Below, piece by piece: positions 1 through 10,924 of a stretch of DNA of 64,000 nt (its first letter is position 1; each line of letters starts with the position of its first letter). Position numbers and translations under genes: made by a program. Source of the stretch: Proales similis (Eukaryota; Rotifera; Eurotatoria; Ploima; Proalidae). Below the pieces are notes generated by a model that did no database searches, was not told the origin of the DNA, and was given only the letters and a program-made list of their open reading frames with translations. Location of the stretch: NCBI GenBank assembly GCA_019059635.1, contig JAGVRJ010000004.1, positions 1,674,001 to 1,738,000 of the forward strand, given 5' to 3'.

Positions 1-2360
1 CAAAGGGCTGCGACAAAGGGCTATTAAAAATTACGTGGCGCTGCAGGCCCCGAACACATTTGATGAAGCGGTTACAATCACGGAGAAGTTTGAGCTCGAT
101 TTCGGTAAGGCAAGTAAGGACGAGGCGGGACAGGACAATAGTAAGCGAACGAGTATTCTTAAGGATGAAGTCCTGCAATTTAAAGACGGACAGAATGCCA
201 CGACCACGTTGCGGTAGTGGAAACCAATTGCATGTGCTTGGAACGGCAAAAGTTAAGCTGGAGATTAGCAAAAGTTGGTGCTACATACCTATCATCGTGG
301 CAAAGGATTTGCAAAATGACTGCCTCCTTGGATATGATGCCCTGAAAAAGTCCCCAGCAACCGGGCAAATCATGTCGGGACTCAAATCAGTGTTAAAAAC
401 CACTAGCGATTAAAATGGAGGAGAGCCACAAGCTGAACAGTTAGAAGCGTGGATAGACCGAAGAGAAAGACAAATGTAGAACTTGGAACTTGGACTTAAA
501 CCCTAAACACAGGTGGATGATGAAGGGCCAAGGCATTCAGAAAGCACCTATAATAGGTTGCGGGGAGAGTTAGAGAAAATCGATTCGGACATCGCCGAAA
601 ACGGTCTGACAGACCTAGGCTAACGGACAGAACAGAATTTCAATTAAGACTGAAGGAACACGACAAGTCAAAACTCGTGTCAAAAATAAGACATGTTCCG
701 TTTCATTTAAAAGGCAAAGTGAGAGAGCCGTTTCAGGAACAATCGATGCAGTAATAATTCGTCGGAGCACGTCGAACTTTCGAGCTCCGTTGCACTTGAT
801 GAAGCCAGATGGTGGTATAAGATTCACGCCGGATTATTCTTGGGCAAATTATTGTTTCTACTCGAATAGGAAAGTAAAAGGTTAACGGCGTTCATTGCTG
901 AATAGGGGCTTTTTGAGTACAACCTCATGCCAATGGAATGTCGAATTACGTTGCGACCTTCCATAGGGTGATGGACGAGGTTCTCGCCCCATTCTTGACA
1001 TATGCGTATGCGTTTTATCTTGACGATATCATAATCTTCTCCTCGAGTGTGGAGGAACATAAAAAACACGTGCAAAATGTAGTAGGGTAGCTGACACAAG
1101 CTGGACTTAAAGTTAAGCTCAAGAAATGCAAGTTAGCTAAATCAACGGTGGGATTCCTCGGACACGTCATTGAAAATGGGCCATCCGACCTTGGGCCAAG
1201 ACAACCGAAACGATTGACCAGATCGAGGCGCAAAAAATCACCAAGGCACTGCAATAGTTCTTGGGGCTACTTGGAACGGAGTGAGTTGAGCGATGCCGGA
1301 TATCTACACATCTTTTGTTTTGGAAAGTGACGCGTTTCGGCGTGGGAGGAGTTTTACTACAAAATTGGGACGGAATAGAACGACCAGTTGCGTATTTCAG
1401 TAAATGGCTGAATAGCCCACAAAGGAACTACTCGACTACAAAGAAAGAGTTGTATGCAATCGTGGCCTTAATCGATCATTTCCGCATGTACCTTTATGGT
1501 AGACCATTCAACGTCCGAACGGAGCGTCAACCGTTGACCTGTTTAATAAAAACGGGAAAAACGAACGCAAGACAAGCTCGTTGTCTTAGTTGAGGATGAC
1601 CTATGTTTCGAACAGCGGATATATCTTAAGCAGCGCGAGCGCTCTAAGATAAGGCACGGCCGTGTTTACCGGCAGTTCCAAGATGAGCACGGAAACCTTT
1701 TGTCCCAATACGTGGTCGCGGTCAAATCCAGGGAAAACATCATGCGAATAATGCACTCTAGTGCCATGAGTGGACATTTAGGGAAAGAACGGACCTACGC
1801 CAGTTGTGTGGAACGGTACTATTGGCCCTGTATGAGAAGAGATGTCCTGAAGTTTGTTCAATCGTGTTTTTGCTGCCAACAGGTTAAATCACCACGGAAA
1901 AGCCAGTTACCTACCGAGGCGATTCATGTAAACGCCCCATAGATTTGATAACGGCTGAGTTAACTGGCCCATTGCCAGTTACAAGGTCAAAAAACGGTCG
2001 TCAATTGCTTATTCGACTATCTGTGCTGTCAAGGAGTGCCAAGAGCAATACTCACAGACCAGGGCACGAATTTTCTTAACTCTTTCAAGACTTGTGGGAG
2101 CTAATGGACCGACATCCCTTAAGATTGACTCCGTATCACCCTCAAGCAAATGGGGGCTTGACGGAAAGGTTTAATAGAAGGCTGAGAGCATGATTGCGGC
2201 CGTAGCGATTGGGTTGACAGACAAGATAGGGGGAAGCGATGGAGTGGGACGACCTGCTGAACCGCTGAAGTTTGCCTTTAATAAAAGCCTTAACCAAGTT
2301 ATCGGTTTCTCACCGTTTGAAGTATTTAAGGGCCGTAAAGCTGGATTCCAGCAGATATAA
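1..2360 (+). pseudogene. decayed Ty3/gypsy gag-pol (element C)
   Basis: Remnant of a Ty3/gypsy polyprotein, cut by the left window edge. In order: a gag tail (about 30-130), protease-like sequence with the LLGYDAL strand (about 225-360), reverse transcriptase around 900-1190 with a YLDDIIIFSS catalytic box near 1012-1042 and VGFLGHVIENG after it, RNase H (1300-1570, matching the YFSKWLNSPQRNYSTTKKEL type), an integrase HHCC zinc region (1745-1885, with HLGKER and CFCCQQV), and core-domain fragments near 2045-2175 including a TPYHPQANG-like stretch and a TERFNRR-like stretch. At least one in-frame stop (1088-1090) and many frame changes break it, so it cannot make a working polyprotein. The family assignment rests on these blocks; the exact clade is not determinable. 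Confidence 0.85.
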
Positions 2361-3047
2361 TCCGGCCGAATTTGTTTGACAGCAAAGATTTAGTGCGGTA
2401 GCGCGATGACGCTCCTAAGCCTGGAAAAATAAAAAATTAAGCGCACGCTAGATAGGACCGTACCGAGTGCTCGCCCAGCGCACCCAGAGTATTCAAGTTT
2501 AAACGCCATAACAAGGGCGGAAAAATACTCCCGATACCAGTTCACTATACCTATTACACTATACCAGGCTCAAGAGATGTTTGAATTTCCGACAGCCATC
2601 TAGTGACTCACTAGATAAGATCGCAGACGAACTTGACTAGGCTGAGCAAAGTCTAAATTCAACTGGACTCGAAGAAGGACAAGAAACCCTAGTACGACAA
2701 GAAAAGGACGCGAATGAGCTGTCCAAAAAATTGCTATATAAGAAAGAAACGAGCGCGCCAAAAGCTGTTATTCCTTCAAAGAAACCACGAGAGTCCACGC
2801 AAATAATTGCCCGCAGACACGGTTGGGAAAAATGAGCGGGATCGGCCTCCGACAACTCAGTCGGCTTCCGGCCCGCTGATGAGGGGGAGAAGACGACCAC
2901 GCAAAAACCAGACAGTTGAGACAAGTGAGAAACAGATCTCACTTAATTGTACCGCACTCACAATCAATTGGAATTCAAATGCTAACTAAGTCCAATTTTC
3001 CCACCAGATCACTATTCATCATTTCGAGCGGTAGTACCTTCTTTCTA

Positions 3048-3060
3048 GAAAGGGGAGCAA
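3048..3060 (+). other. polypurine tract of element C
   Basis: A purine run (AGAAAGGGGAGCAA) ends directly against the TGTAGCAGCC start of the 3' LTR, the usual position of the plus-strand primer in LTR elements. Confidence 0.6.
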
Positions 3061-3280
3061 TGTAGCAGCCAGCAACATGTCTCCAGTTACAGCTTCAGAA
3101 ATTTTCCCCCTTTCCTCCAAATCACCACGTTTACATTTTAAGAACTCGGTTCCGGTTAGTTTTGAGTAGATATAGTTAGAGGAAATAAAGTCAGAGTCAC
3201 GTGTAAAGAGTTTTGAATAAAGAACGTCCGAATACATCGCTTCGGTTCGCAGAATCCTTAAATAGTTGCTTTCTTTTACA
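3061..3280 (+). repeat. probable 3' LTR of element C
   Basis: Starts with TG right after the polypurine tract and can be ended at TTTTACA, giving a TG...CA segment of 220 bp. It contains two AATAAA motifs (near 3181 and 3217), as expected of an LTR. The next base begins a fragment of the 175-bp repeat, so element C probably sat in that repeat. The matching 5' LTR lies outside the window, so the right boundary is inferred from the repeat junction. Confidence 0.55.
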
Positions 3281-3352
3281 ATATTTAATTTTTTGCCGGA
3301 GTTAGGGTTTAGATTGTTGGTCTAGAATATAAAAAATTTTCTTATTAAATCA
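3281..3352 (+). repeat. fragment of the 175-bp tandem repeat
   Basis: The segment shares TTGCCGGAGT, the GATTGTTGGTC stretch and AATATAAAAAATTTTC with the array at 19340-19925. Only about 72 bp are kept, then similarity stops. Confidence 0.65.
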
Positions 3353-3899
3353 TGTTGACGATTCCTTTACTTTCTATAAACTTAAGGTACTGGCTAATCA
3401 TGAAGCATCATATATTTTTTTTAAAAATAAAAAGCTTCAACATCCTTTATATGAAAGATATATATCTAAATATAAAGTTTGCTTTTGTTTTAAACCAGAC
3501 TGGATTTAAAAGCAGTCGTTTCTTCCTTTTTTTTTCAAAGTTGGGTTAAAAAATTTCGGCTAGACCGATTTGTCGACCGATGATAATATTGACGGGTGTG
3601 ATGTTTATGTTTTTCAAATCCTCCCTGGTTAAAAAAGTTATAGTAAGATTCGTTTTCTCTTTTATAGTATTTTGAAGATCAATTAAGTCTTGATTTGGAA
3701 CAAGCTTCTTTCTGTGAAGTGAAAGCTTTGTTTCAACTTCTTTCGGACAAGTTATTTTAAAAATACAATATATTTTATAGAATCATCCAATACTCTTGGG
3801 TCAAGATATTTATTTCATGTCTAGAAAGTAAGAAACGAGATTATTATTTGAAAAGAAATAATCCCTTTGCGTGCCTATAAATCCCCGAAACCAACTTCA
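3353..3899. other. AT-rich stretch, nothing recognised
   Basis: No convincing coding frame, RNA gene or repeat was seen on either strand. The ORF at 3352-3549 is low-complexity, AT-rich and unlike any family I know. Confidence 0.5.
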
Positions 3900-4960
3900 T
3901 TTATAGCTTTTTTGTAAAACGCGGCACTTATTCCACATGACGTCTGGTAAAAAGGAGATAGTCGGTCCTGATAAGATACATCATTCGGATTGCAAGTTCG
4001 ATCTCCGATGATTATTTTGTCGATTAAGTCGTCGATCAAATTAGATCAGTTATTCTAATAAATATATGAAGAGTATCGACGACGCAATCTCTGAATTCAA
4101 TTGTGTTGGTTTAAGGTTTAGTTGCATAACCTTTACATAGCGTTCCACAATTCTTTTCCAGAGTTTTTCGGCTTTCCGACTGGGTCCTTAATTTAACCTT
4201 TGTGAGAAAAATTAACTTGAGTTGCAAAATCTTTTTTATCCATACGACACCAAATACATGGGTCATTAGCATTGGCGCTTTGGATTCCCATAAATTCCGA
4301 CATGAATTTAAGGTCTCCCCTTAAATTCTTTTAAAGAGAAAAAGTGCCAGCTGAAATTTCGATTTGATCGATGGAATCAATATCATAAAATATCCCCGAT
4401 AATGCTTCTTCGATCGTTTGTCGGTTTTCTGAATTAACTTTAAATACTCCGAGGGTAAAAGTGTAAATTTTCGGTCCGGCAACTCGATATATCATCGATA
4501 ATACTCAAATTTAAGTTTATCAGTTTGATATTTCGAGAAATATTCGCGCCGTCTGCAGTCAGTTTGATTGAAAGTTTTCTTGATATAGAAAATATCCCAA
4601 GAAGTGCGAGGTTTTCGGCGACAAAGTTGAGTTTCTCTTTGAAGTCATAGTAGCAACCATTGCTATTCGAGTGAATTATAAAGTAATGATAATTCCTAGC
4701 ATTCTTAATCGAGAAAAGTGAAGAAACGCACGCGCCCAATTCTTTTTTTATTTTGTGCCAATTCTTATCGGAATTCTTATTGGCAGTGTGTTTAGCTTTA
4801 AGCTGGTCAGCTTTTGTGCAAGTAATATCTTATATTGTCTCTTCGTAAACCGCAGATGAAACAAAACATTGATCTTATTTGATAAGTACTATTTTCCCAA
4901 TTTTAAGAACTTAAAAAATTCTTATATTGACATGGCGTCCGATAGGAAGAATAAGATTTA
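3900..4960 (-). pseudogene. decayed transposase-like gene, family not named
   Basis: On the - strand, protein-like pieces occur in order but in several frames. From high to low coordinate they are a KLSIKLTADGANISRN block (near 4540-4580), DLKFMSEFMGIQSANANDPC followed by IWC (near 4245-4310), FRDCVVDTLHIFIRITDLI (near 4040-4095), and an LSGP block (near 3965). From memory this order resembles a widespread family of uncharacterised transposase-like animal proteins (KLSGDG..IGK, GGDWKFLA...CIWC, DNLHLFLR, LTGPEK). Stops and frameshifts throughout show it is dead. The family resemblance is recalled, not searched. Confidence 0.45.
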
Positions 4961-6029
4961 CCCACCGCGTAAATTAAGAAAATTGTTGAATTCTTCTATT
5001 TTTTGTCGATTTCCTTCCTGGTTTTGAAAATTAACTTAAGGGGATTTTTCGAATTTTTCGATTTCTCAAATTTTTCTTTTCCCCGAAGTTTTCCTTTTCT
5101 GGTTCATTCCGAGTTTAAACTTAACCTCCAAGCTCCTGACCGGAATTATTTAGACGAAATTGCTCGACAATTATCCTTCCCGTCATTAATTCAATGTAAG
5201 AGAGTGGACCAGATAAATAAATGGAGTTAAATTAGCCAAACACTCCCCCCTCTTCCAACCTGAGTCAAACCGTAGAGAAAGGAAAGACTTTTAATTCATT
5301 TATTGCTCAGAGTTAAGTACAATTAAATTTTTCAGGAGTAACATTTCTCTATGGACCATTCTGGCAATTACATTAAATCGAAATTTAAGAAAGTAAGGTT
5401 TCTAGTAAACAAACTCAGTTAAATACGAATCGATTAAATAATCTATTCGTTGAGGAATTTTGAAGGTTAGCTTGAATTGCACTTGAAAGCATTTCGAAGT
5501 AATCAATCTTATTTACAAAATTTTCGGATTTACCGCCAAACATGTTAGCAGTGATGTTCCATCTGTGAACACATTTTATGTTCTTGCTTGATTGCTCTGC
5601 TGAGGCTTTCTGTTAGGGGAAAAGACACTGTCTGTAATCTAGAGCCATTCCAATTCAGTTTGCAAAAAATCTCAGTAATGAGATTTTCAAGTTTTTCGCG
5701 CGAGACTTTTGCTTTTATGGTAAGACATCACATAAAAGCGCGATTTCTTTTTAATCTTACCGAATCAGGTCTTAAGAAAATAAGTTGTTTGGAATGATAA
5801 ACGGTTAACATTAGTAAGTACACTATTAATTAAACAGAACACACAAAACAAGAATAAACCAAGAACAGAACACACATAAGTAGTGTAGGTTAACTTTCTC
5901 ATTGAAAAGAGGGCCTTATGTCAGAGAAGGCCTCTGTCGGCACGTTTTAATCAAATTATCGGCAATCCGGTTGATTCGATAAAAAACGGTTTGCCTGTGC
6001 GTATCTCTTATTTCTGGTTGGATGGCTCT
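4961..6029. other. AT-rich stretch, nothing recognised
   Basis: The short ORFs here (5003-5230, 5588-5797) are not similar to known proteins and have no splice or start context that supports them. It is probably decayed mobile DNA between two insertions. Confidence 0.45.
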
Positions 6030-6197
6030 ATTGTTGGTCTAAAATATAAAAAATTTCCTATAAAATAACCCTTTTTTAGATTGTGAGCACCTTTTTAAAC
6101 ATTTTTGTGCGCCTATATCTACCATCTGAGTGTTCTACTAGCAGCACGGACAAGAAACAACGTGAACCGAAGAATATTTAATCTTTTGCCCGAGTTA
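6030..6197 (+). repeat. single copy of the 175-bp repeat
   Basis: It matches almost a full monomer of the array at 19340-19925, from ATTGTTGGTC through AACATTTTTGTGCGC, CTAGCAGCACGGACAAGAAA and ATATTTAATCTTTTGCC. It ends where the copia RNase H tail begins, so the repeat borders the copia element on both of its outer sides. Confidence 0.8.
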
Positions 6198-7989
6198 TCA
6201 GATGTATTTAATGCTGATTTCGCTTTCTTCAATTCTTTCTTTGAGGTCATGGTGCTTTATAAGGATATGTTTTTATTTGATTGAGTTGTCTTTCCCTTGA
6301 ACGACCTTTAGTGCACTTTGGTTGTCGCTGTATATCGTTGGGGGTCACTTGAGCAGGTAATTTCGTTTAGAAGATTTTTGATTAGTATTGCATTGAGGCA
6401 AGTGCTTGAGAGAGCTTAGTACTCTGCTTCAGTAGTTGATAGCGATATACGATCTTGTTTTTTACTTGACCACGCAACTGGGTTGTTACCGTGCATGACG
6501 ACTAATCCAGTTCCAGCTTTGATTTGGTTTTTGTTGTGTGTGTTGTAGCTGGCATCAGAATAAGCTTGGATTTTTTCCGTAGACTTGTCGAATTTTAGTT
6601 TAAGTGTTCTGTGTGGTCTGAACATTTTTTAGAAGATGCAGAAGTGCTCTCGAGTGCGATTCTTTTTGGTTGTGCATGAAGCGTGATAGGCATCCAACTG
6701 TGAAGGCTATCTCTGATCTGGTGGCAGACATGACATAGGTTAGTTTTCCTAGGTATTTTCTGTAAAACCTCAGATCTGAGGGTTGATCAGATTCGTACGA
6801 TTTTATGTCGGCATTAATTGTTGAGTTAGGCAGGAGTGGTATCAAGGTAGGCTTTTCATTGTCGAGTTTAAGCTCAGAAAGGAAGCTCATGATCTAGGCA
6901 GTCCGGTCTATGGTTATGCTTCCGTCTTGGAGGTGCGTTACATTTATTCCTTGTATGTGGGACAGTCTTCCGAGGTATTTGGATTTGAATCTCTCTTTGA
7001 TCTGGTTCTAGTGTAAGCTGTTAAGGTTTTGGGGAGATGAGGTTATGGGGGGATGAGGTAATCCACGTATACCGAAATTATTAGATCGTTTTTGTAGAAA
7101 ACACACTTGTCGCTTTCAGATGGTTTCAAGCCCAGGCTTTTGAGGAAATTGACAAACGTATCGTGCCAGGTTTTGGGGGCTTGCTTCTGGCCATACAGTG
7201 ATTTTCTTAGTTTCAGGGCTTGGTTGGTGTTGCAGAGATATTCGAGACCTTCAAGCGGACTGATGTATACTTCTTCTTGTATCACCCCGTTGAGGAAGGC
7301 AGAGGATATGTCCATGTGATGTATATGTTGCTCGGTTTGTACTGCGTAGCTTATTAATAGGCGGAGTGAGGACAGCTGCACTACCGGGGCGGGGCAGCTG
7401 CACTATCAAAGTCAATCCCTTGTTTCTGTCTGAAACCTTTCGCCACTACTCGAGCTCTTAACGTGGAACGGCGGCCGTCTTTGTCAGTTTAACTTTGAAG
7501 ACCCATTAGGTCGGTATTGGTCTCCTGCCAGGGGGTAAGTTGGATACTTCCCAAGTATCGTTAAGGTTTATTGCATCAATCTCTTCATTGATTGCAGATA
7601 TCCATTTGTCTTTGTTGTAACTGTTTACGGCTTCTTCAAATGTTGCTGGGGTTTTTATGGTTGTTCGCTCTAGGGCTAGGTAGGACTGATAGCGTTTGTG
7701 TTTTGATTCTACGGCTTCTCCCTAGCTCTACTGTTTCTAGTGAGCCCGGATTGGTTGAGGTAGTGTTTAATTTATGTTGGTTATTTTGCTCTTCTATTTC
7801 GGCAAGGATTTGGTTGTTAGTTTCAGGTGAAGTTTCGACGTTGGAACTTATTTCTAGGACATCAGTATCTGATTCGTGATTTTTTTCTCTTATAACAGAT
7901 TGGCTGGTTGTCCAAACTGTTCTAAGCTTATCCCCAATAAACGTGGTGGATAAGCTTGTTGTTTTATTTTTTAAAAACTTCTTTGACAC
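6197..7989 (-). pseudogene. decayed Ty1/copia pol, RT and RNase H half
   Basis: Read on the - strand this holds the linker after integrase (7989-7636), reverse transcriptase (about 7400-6900, with HHMDISSAFLNG and SLYGQKQAPKTWH), then RNase H with SDASYNTH and ISLSTTEAEY (about 6625-6416), and the closing HHDLKERIEESEI block near 6215. The RT catalytic box reads VYVDYLI, so the second aspartate of YVDD is lost. A stop directly follows the TEAEY box and several frameshifts are present. The usual ILTKAL end and an LTR are missing because the element is cut at the 175-bp repeat. The gag-integrase half lies at 16795-18850; insertion of element A separates the two. Confidence 0.85.
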
Positions 7990-8160
7990 TCGCTGCTTGC
8001 TTACGCAAGCAGCGGATTAAATACGACAGGGGGACGGGAGGGCGGAACCAACTCAAAGTTGCGAATGCAACGTTGAGTCGGTTACATCCTTCCCGCCCCT
8101 CCCGGAAAAAATAATTTCTCTCGCCGCGTGATCGCTTGCCTTCATTTAAAAAAATGAAGC
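7990..8160. other. cluster of three inverted repeats at the broken end of element A
   Basis: CGCTGCTTGC and GCAAGCAGCG form a perfect 10-bp stem with a 4-nt loop (7990-8013). A nested hairpin follows at about 8022-8106: CCAACTCAAAGTTGC pairs with GCAACGTTGAGTCGG around GAAT, and it is flanked by GGGAGGGCGG and CCGCCCCTCCC. A third stem, CTTCATTT with AAATGAAG, is at 8141-8160. The stretch sits between copia sequence and the truncated pol of element A and belongs to neither coding region. Its origin is unknown: it could be an LTR end, a small hairpin transposon, or host DNA carried in. Confidence 0.6.
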
Positions 8161-8399
8161 TAAGCAAGTTTTCGACTGTGGTCGACCGGCTGCGGGAACT
8201 TCGCTCCACGCGGGCCCGCAGCACGGGCGTTCCCGGTCTCCTTCGGCCAGCCGTGCTCCACTCACCCGATCCGGGGCCGGTATCTCTTTGGGTGAGCTGC
8301 TGGCCGGGGTCCCCGCGGCTGTTGTGGGAGCTACGCCGCTCACTACACGCCGAGTCCGTCCCCGGTCGGTGTCCGCTCCCAGGGCCTTTTCGCTGGCGT

Positions 8400-9900
8400 C
8401 GCATTCCAGTACGAACCGCCTACTGAAGTCTGGCAAGCTTAGGGCTCCTCCGTCTGCCGTCGTTCTACAGAGGGCCTCCCTCAGCGCCGCAAAGTCTCCC
8501 CGCAGCTCCTCCGTCCACTTGAACTCCTTCTTTGTTTTGCTGGCTAGTGTGTATACACTTTGTGACAGTTCGCCGTATCTCGGAATGAATCGCCGGTATT
8601 AGTTGAACATTCCGAGTGCTGACTTAAGCTCTTTTGGTGTTTGCGGTTCTCTCTTGGTTGCGATTGCCGCCACCTTGTACTTTAGCGGCATAACTTTGCC
8701 TCCTTGTACGAGCTGCCCGAGGAACTCCACACCGTTCACTACTAGCTTGGCCTTCTCCTTTTTTATCTTTAGGTTTGCCAGCTGCAGCGCTCTCAGGACT
8801 TGCTTTAGATCTTCGATATGCTGTGTTAGTTCCTTTGAGAAAACAATAATGTCGTCGATGTATACAAAGCAGCATTTGCCGATCAGGTCTCTGAGGACTG
8901 TCTCCATGAGTCGTTGAAATGTAGCCGGCGCATTGCATAGCCCGAACGGCATCACGTTGTACTCGTATACGCCGAACTCGCATCGAAACGCCGTCTTGTA
9001 CTTGTCCTGCTCTTTGACCCTTACTTGGTGGTATCCGGATGCTAGGTCGAGCGTCGAGAACCACTTTGCACCGTTGAGCTGAGCGAAGATGTCCTCTATT
9101 CGCGGAATCATAAAACCGTCCTTTTTCGTAACTGCGTTTAGCTCTCTATAGTCCACGCATACCTTTACTCCGCCGGTCTTCTTTTGGACTACCACCAGTG
9201 GTGAATTCCATTCGGATTTCGACGGTCTGATTAAGCCGCACTGGATCATTTCGTCGAGGAGTTGTTTCGTCTCCAATCTCCTGTTGAATGGTATCCGCCT
9301 CATCGGATGATTTGCAGGTTTGTCCGTCTCCAGTGTAATCTCGTGTTCGATCAGATCTGTTTGTCCGATGTCTTGTAACGTTGGTGCGTCGTTTTCTTGC
9401 AACACTTGGCTTAGTTCTTTCAGCGCTTCTTCCCTTGCTGCTTCGTTAGCCGGGTCAACGAGGGCCTCTTTTTCCTCTTTAGCCGTCGGTTCCTTTGTTG
9501 GTTGTCCGCGACGTTTCACGATGTTAAGGTCGTCTTTGCCAATCTGCTTCTCGTTCCAGCGTCGAAGCGTTTCGCAGACTCGTAGGATGTTAAGTCCTAC
9601 CAGGACTCTGTTGCCTGCGATGTCGGCTACGATTATAGGCACTTTTACTAATTCGTCCGCGTATTGAAATTCTGCTTTGAATGCGCCGTGCACCTTGATG
9701 TTGTCTCCTGTCACTGTTCTGAGTTTGGTGTTGGTCCACGCCAACTTCTGATCTGGAAATTCCGTACGATGTCGTTCCGTGCTCATTATCGTCGTCGCTG
9801 AGCCTGTATCGATCGTGATTTTCGTTATTTTCCCATTTATCTTCACCGTTGTCTTTCTCTCTGCCGCCGATTTCCTCTACGTTATTTGTTCTCACATTTA
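8400..9900 (-). pseudogene. Ty3/gypsy pol of element A, truncated in RNase H
   Basis: The - strand frame has a protease with TIDTGSATTIMS (near 9810), then reverse transcriptase with GGVKVCVDYRELNAV, PFGLCNAPATFQRLM and the catalytic YIDDIIVFS box (near 8850), then RNase H starting FVLECDASEKALGA (near 8400). A stop at about 8599, after the GMFN block, interrupts it, and similarity ends inside RNase H, so integrase and the 3' LTR are missing. Pol overlaps gag in another frame, as expected for frameshift expression. Its higher GC and its separate sequence show that it is a different family from element B, which has inserted in its gag. Confidence 0.85.
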
Positions 9901-10531
9901 CTGTCCCTTTCGCGTGTGGGCAGTTTTTCCGTAAGTGTCCTTTCTCATTGCAATTGTGGCATTCCATCTCCGCTAGCGGGCGTTGGGTCTTTTGCCGTTG
10001 GGGTTGTTCTTTCTCTTCCCCGCGTCTTTCCTGGTTTCCCGCTATTGGTTTCTTCGTTTCTTTTCGTCGATTCCTCGTTGCGCTCATATCCTCTTCAAGT
10101 TTGACACAAAATTCCACCATTTGTTTAAACGTCCACTCTGTCTGGGCCGCCAGTATACTTGTCCAGCTCTTGTTTCGGAGGCCCCACTGGAGTTGTGACT
10201 TGAGCCGTTCGTCGACGTCGTTGTTCCTTCCGGTTCCCCATGCGGCTTCCGAGAGTTTTTTTAGTTCTTGTGCGAATTCCTTTACGGTCCTTGGGCCTTG
10301 TTCTTCTAGGTAGAAGCGTCTTCGAAAGTCTATTTCGCTTCTCCGGGAGCCAAACTCTTGTAGGAACGCTGTTTTGACGTCTTCAACTGTCTTTGCCGCT
10401 TCCAAGTCGTTTACAATTCTCTTCGTGCATTGCATGTCAATGCTTGAAATCAATTGTCTCACTATGAGATGAAGGCTTGCGTTGTCCGCGCCGGTAAATA
10501 GGTTGAATGTTTTCCACCATTCGACTGCATC
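9850..10531 (-). pseudogene. gag of element A, C-terminal part
   Basis: The - strand frame from 10531 encodes a Ty3/gypsy capsid region (FYLEEQGPRTVKEFAQELKK near 10290) followed by a CCHC zinc knuckle CHNCNEKGHLRKNC (near 9960). The frame then runs on past the knuckle, overlapping pol in another frame. The N-terminal half of the same gag is at 16202-16760. Element B1 interrupts it with a CATC target duplication, and the two halves are collinear across the insertion. Confidence 0.8.
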
Positions 10532-10889
10532 TGTTAGCCGAGAGAAAGTCGGTGTAGGATTTTACAATTTTATTTTCGATTTAACTAAGAATTGTAGAAC
10601 TCGAGTCCTTCGCCGAAGCGGGACTCTATATAAAGTATTCCACCAAATAAATTTAAAACATTAACAATGATTTTAATTATTTAATTATTGAATCAAATGA
10701 ATGGCAACAATGGTTGGGATGGGGAATCGGACTTAGGGAAAACATTAGCCGAGCACTGTGGCGAGGCCCAATGTCGACTCTATCTGGAATACATTAAATG
10801 ATCGAGGGTGGACAATAATAATGTGCGGATGGTGGGGTAATTACGAAATAACAAGAGCGACTTAGCTGTATAGGACTTGCTCCGTGACA
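10532..10889 (-). repeat. 3' LTR of B1
   Basis: 358 bp, beginning TGTCACGGAG and ending CGGCTAACA when read on the - strand. It contains TATATAG (near 10630), a stem-loop (10604-10627) and AATAAAAT on the - strand (about 10570-10577). It is flanked outside by CATC. Confidence 0.95.
10604..10627 (-). promoter_or_regulatory. LTR core: TATA box followed by a strong stem-loop
   Basis: On the - strand TATATAG is followed at once by GAGTCC...GGACTC, which encloses a second palindrome CTTCGGCGAAG. The stem-loop falls where the start of the element RNA would lie if TATATAG is the core promoter. The AATAAA signal follows about 40 bp further on. The same arrangement is present in all four intact LTRs. 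The promoter role is inferred from position. Confidence 0.5.
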
Positions 10890-10903
10890 AGTCCCCCCCT
10901 CCG
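10890..10903 (-). other. polypurine tract of B1
   Basis: On the - strand GGAGGGGGGACT abuts the TG of the 3' LTR. The same tract sits next to the 3' LTR in B2 (21542-21555). Confidence 0.8.
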
Positions 10904-10924
10904 ACTGAGGATCGTCCACGGTCC

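Noticed and set aside
8136-8602. GC-rich ORFs on both strands at the end of element A
   Set aside because: They are open because of base composition. Only the short FVLECDASEKALGA stretch on the - strand has RNase H likeness.
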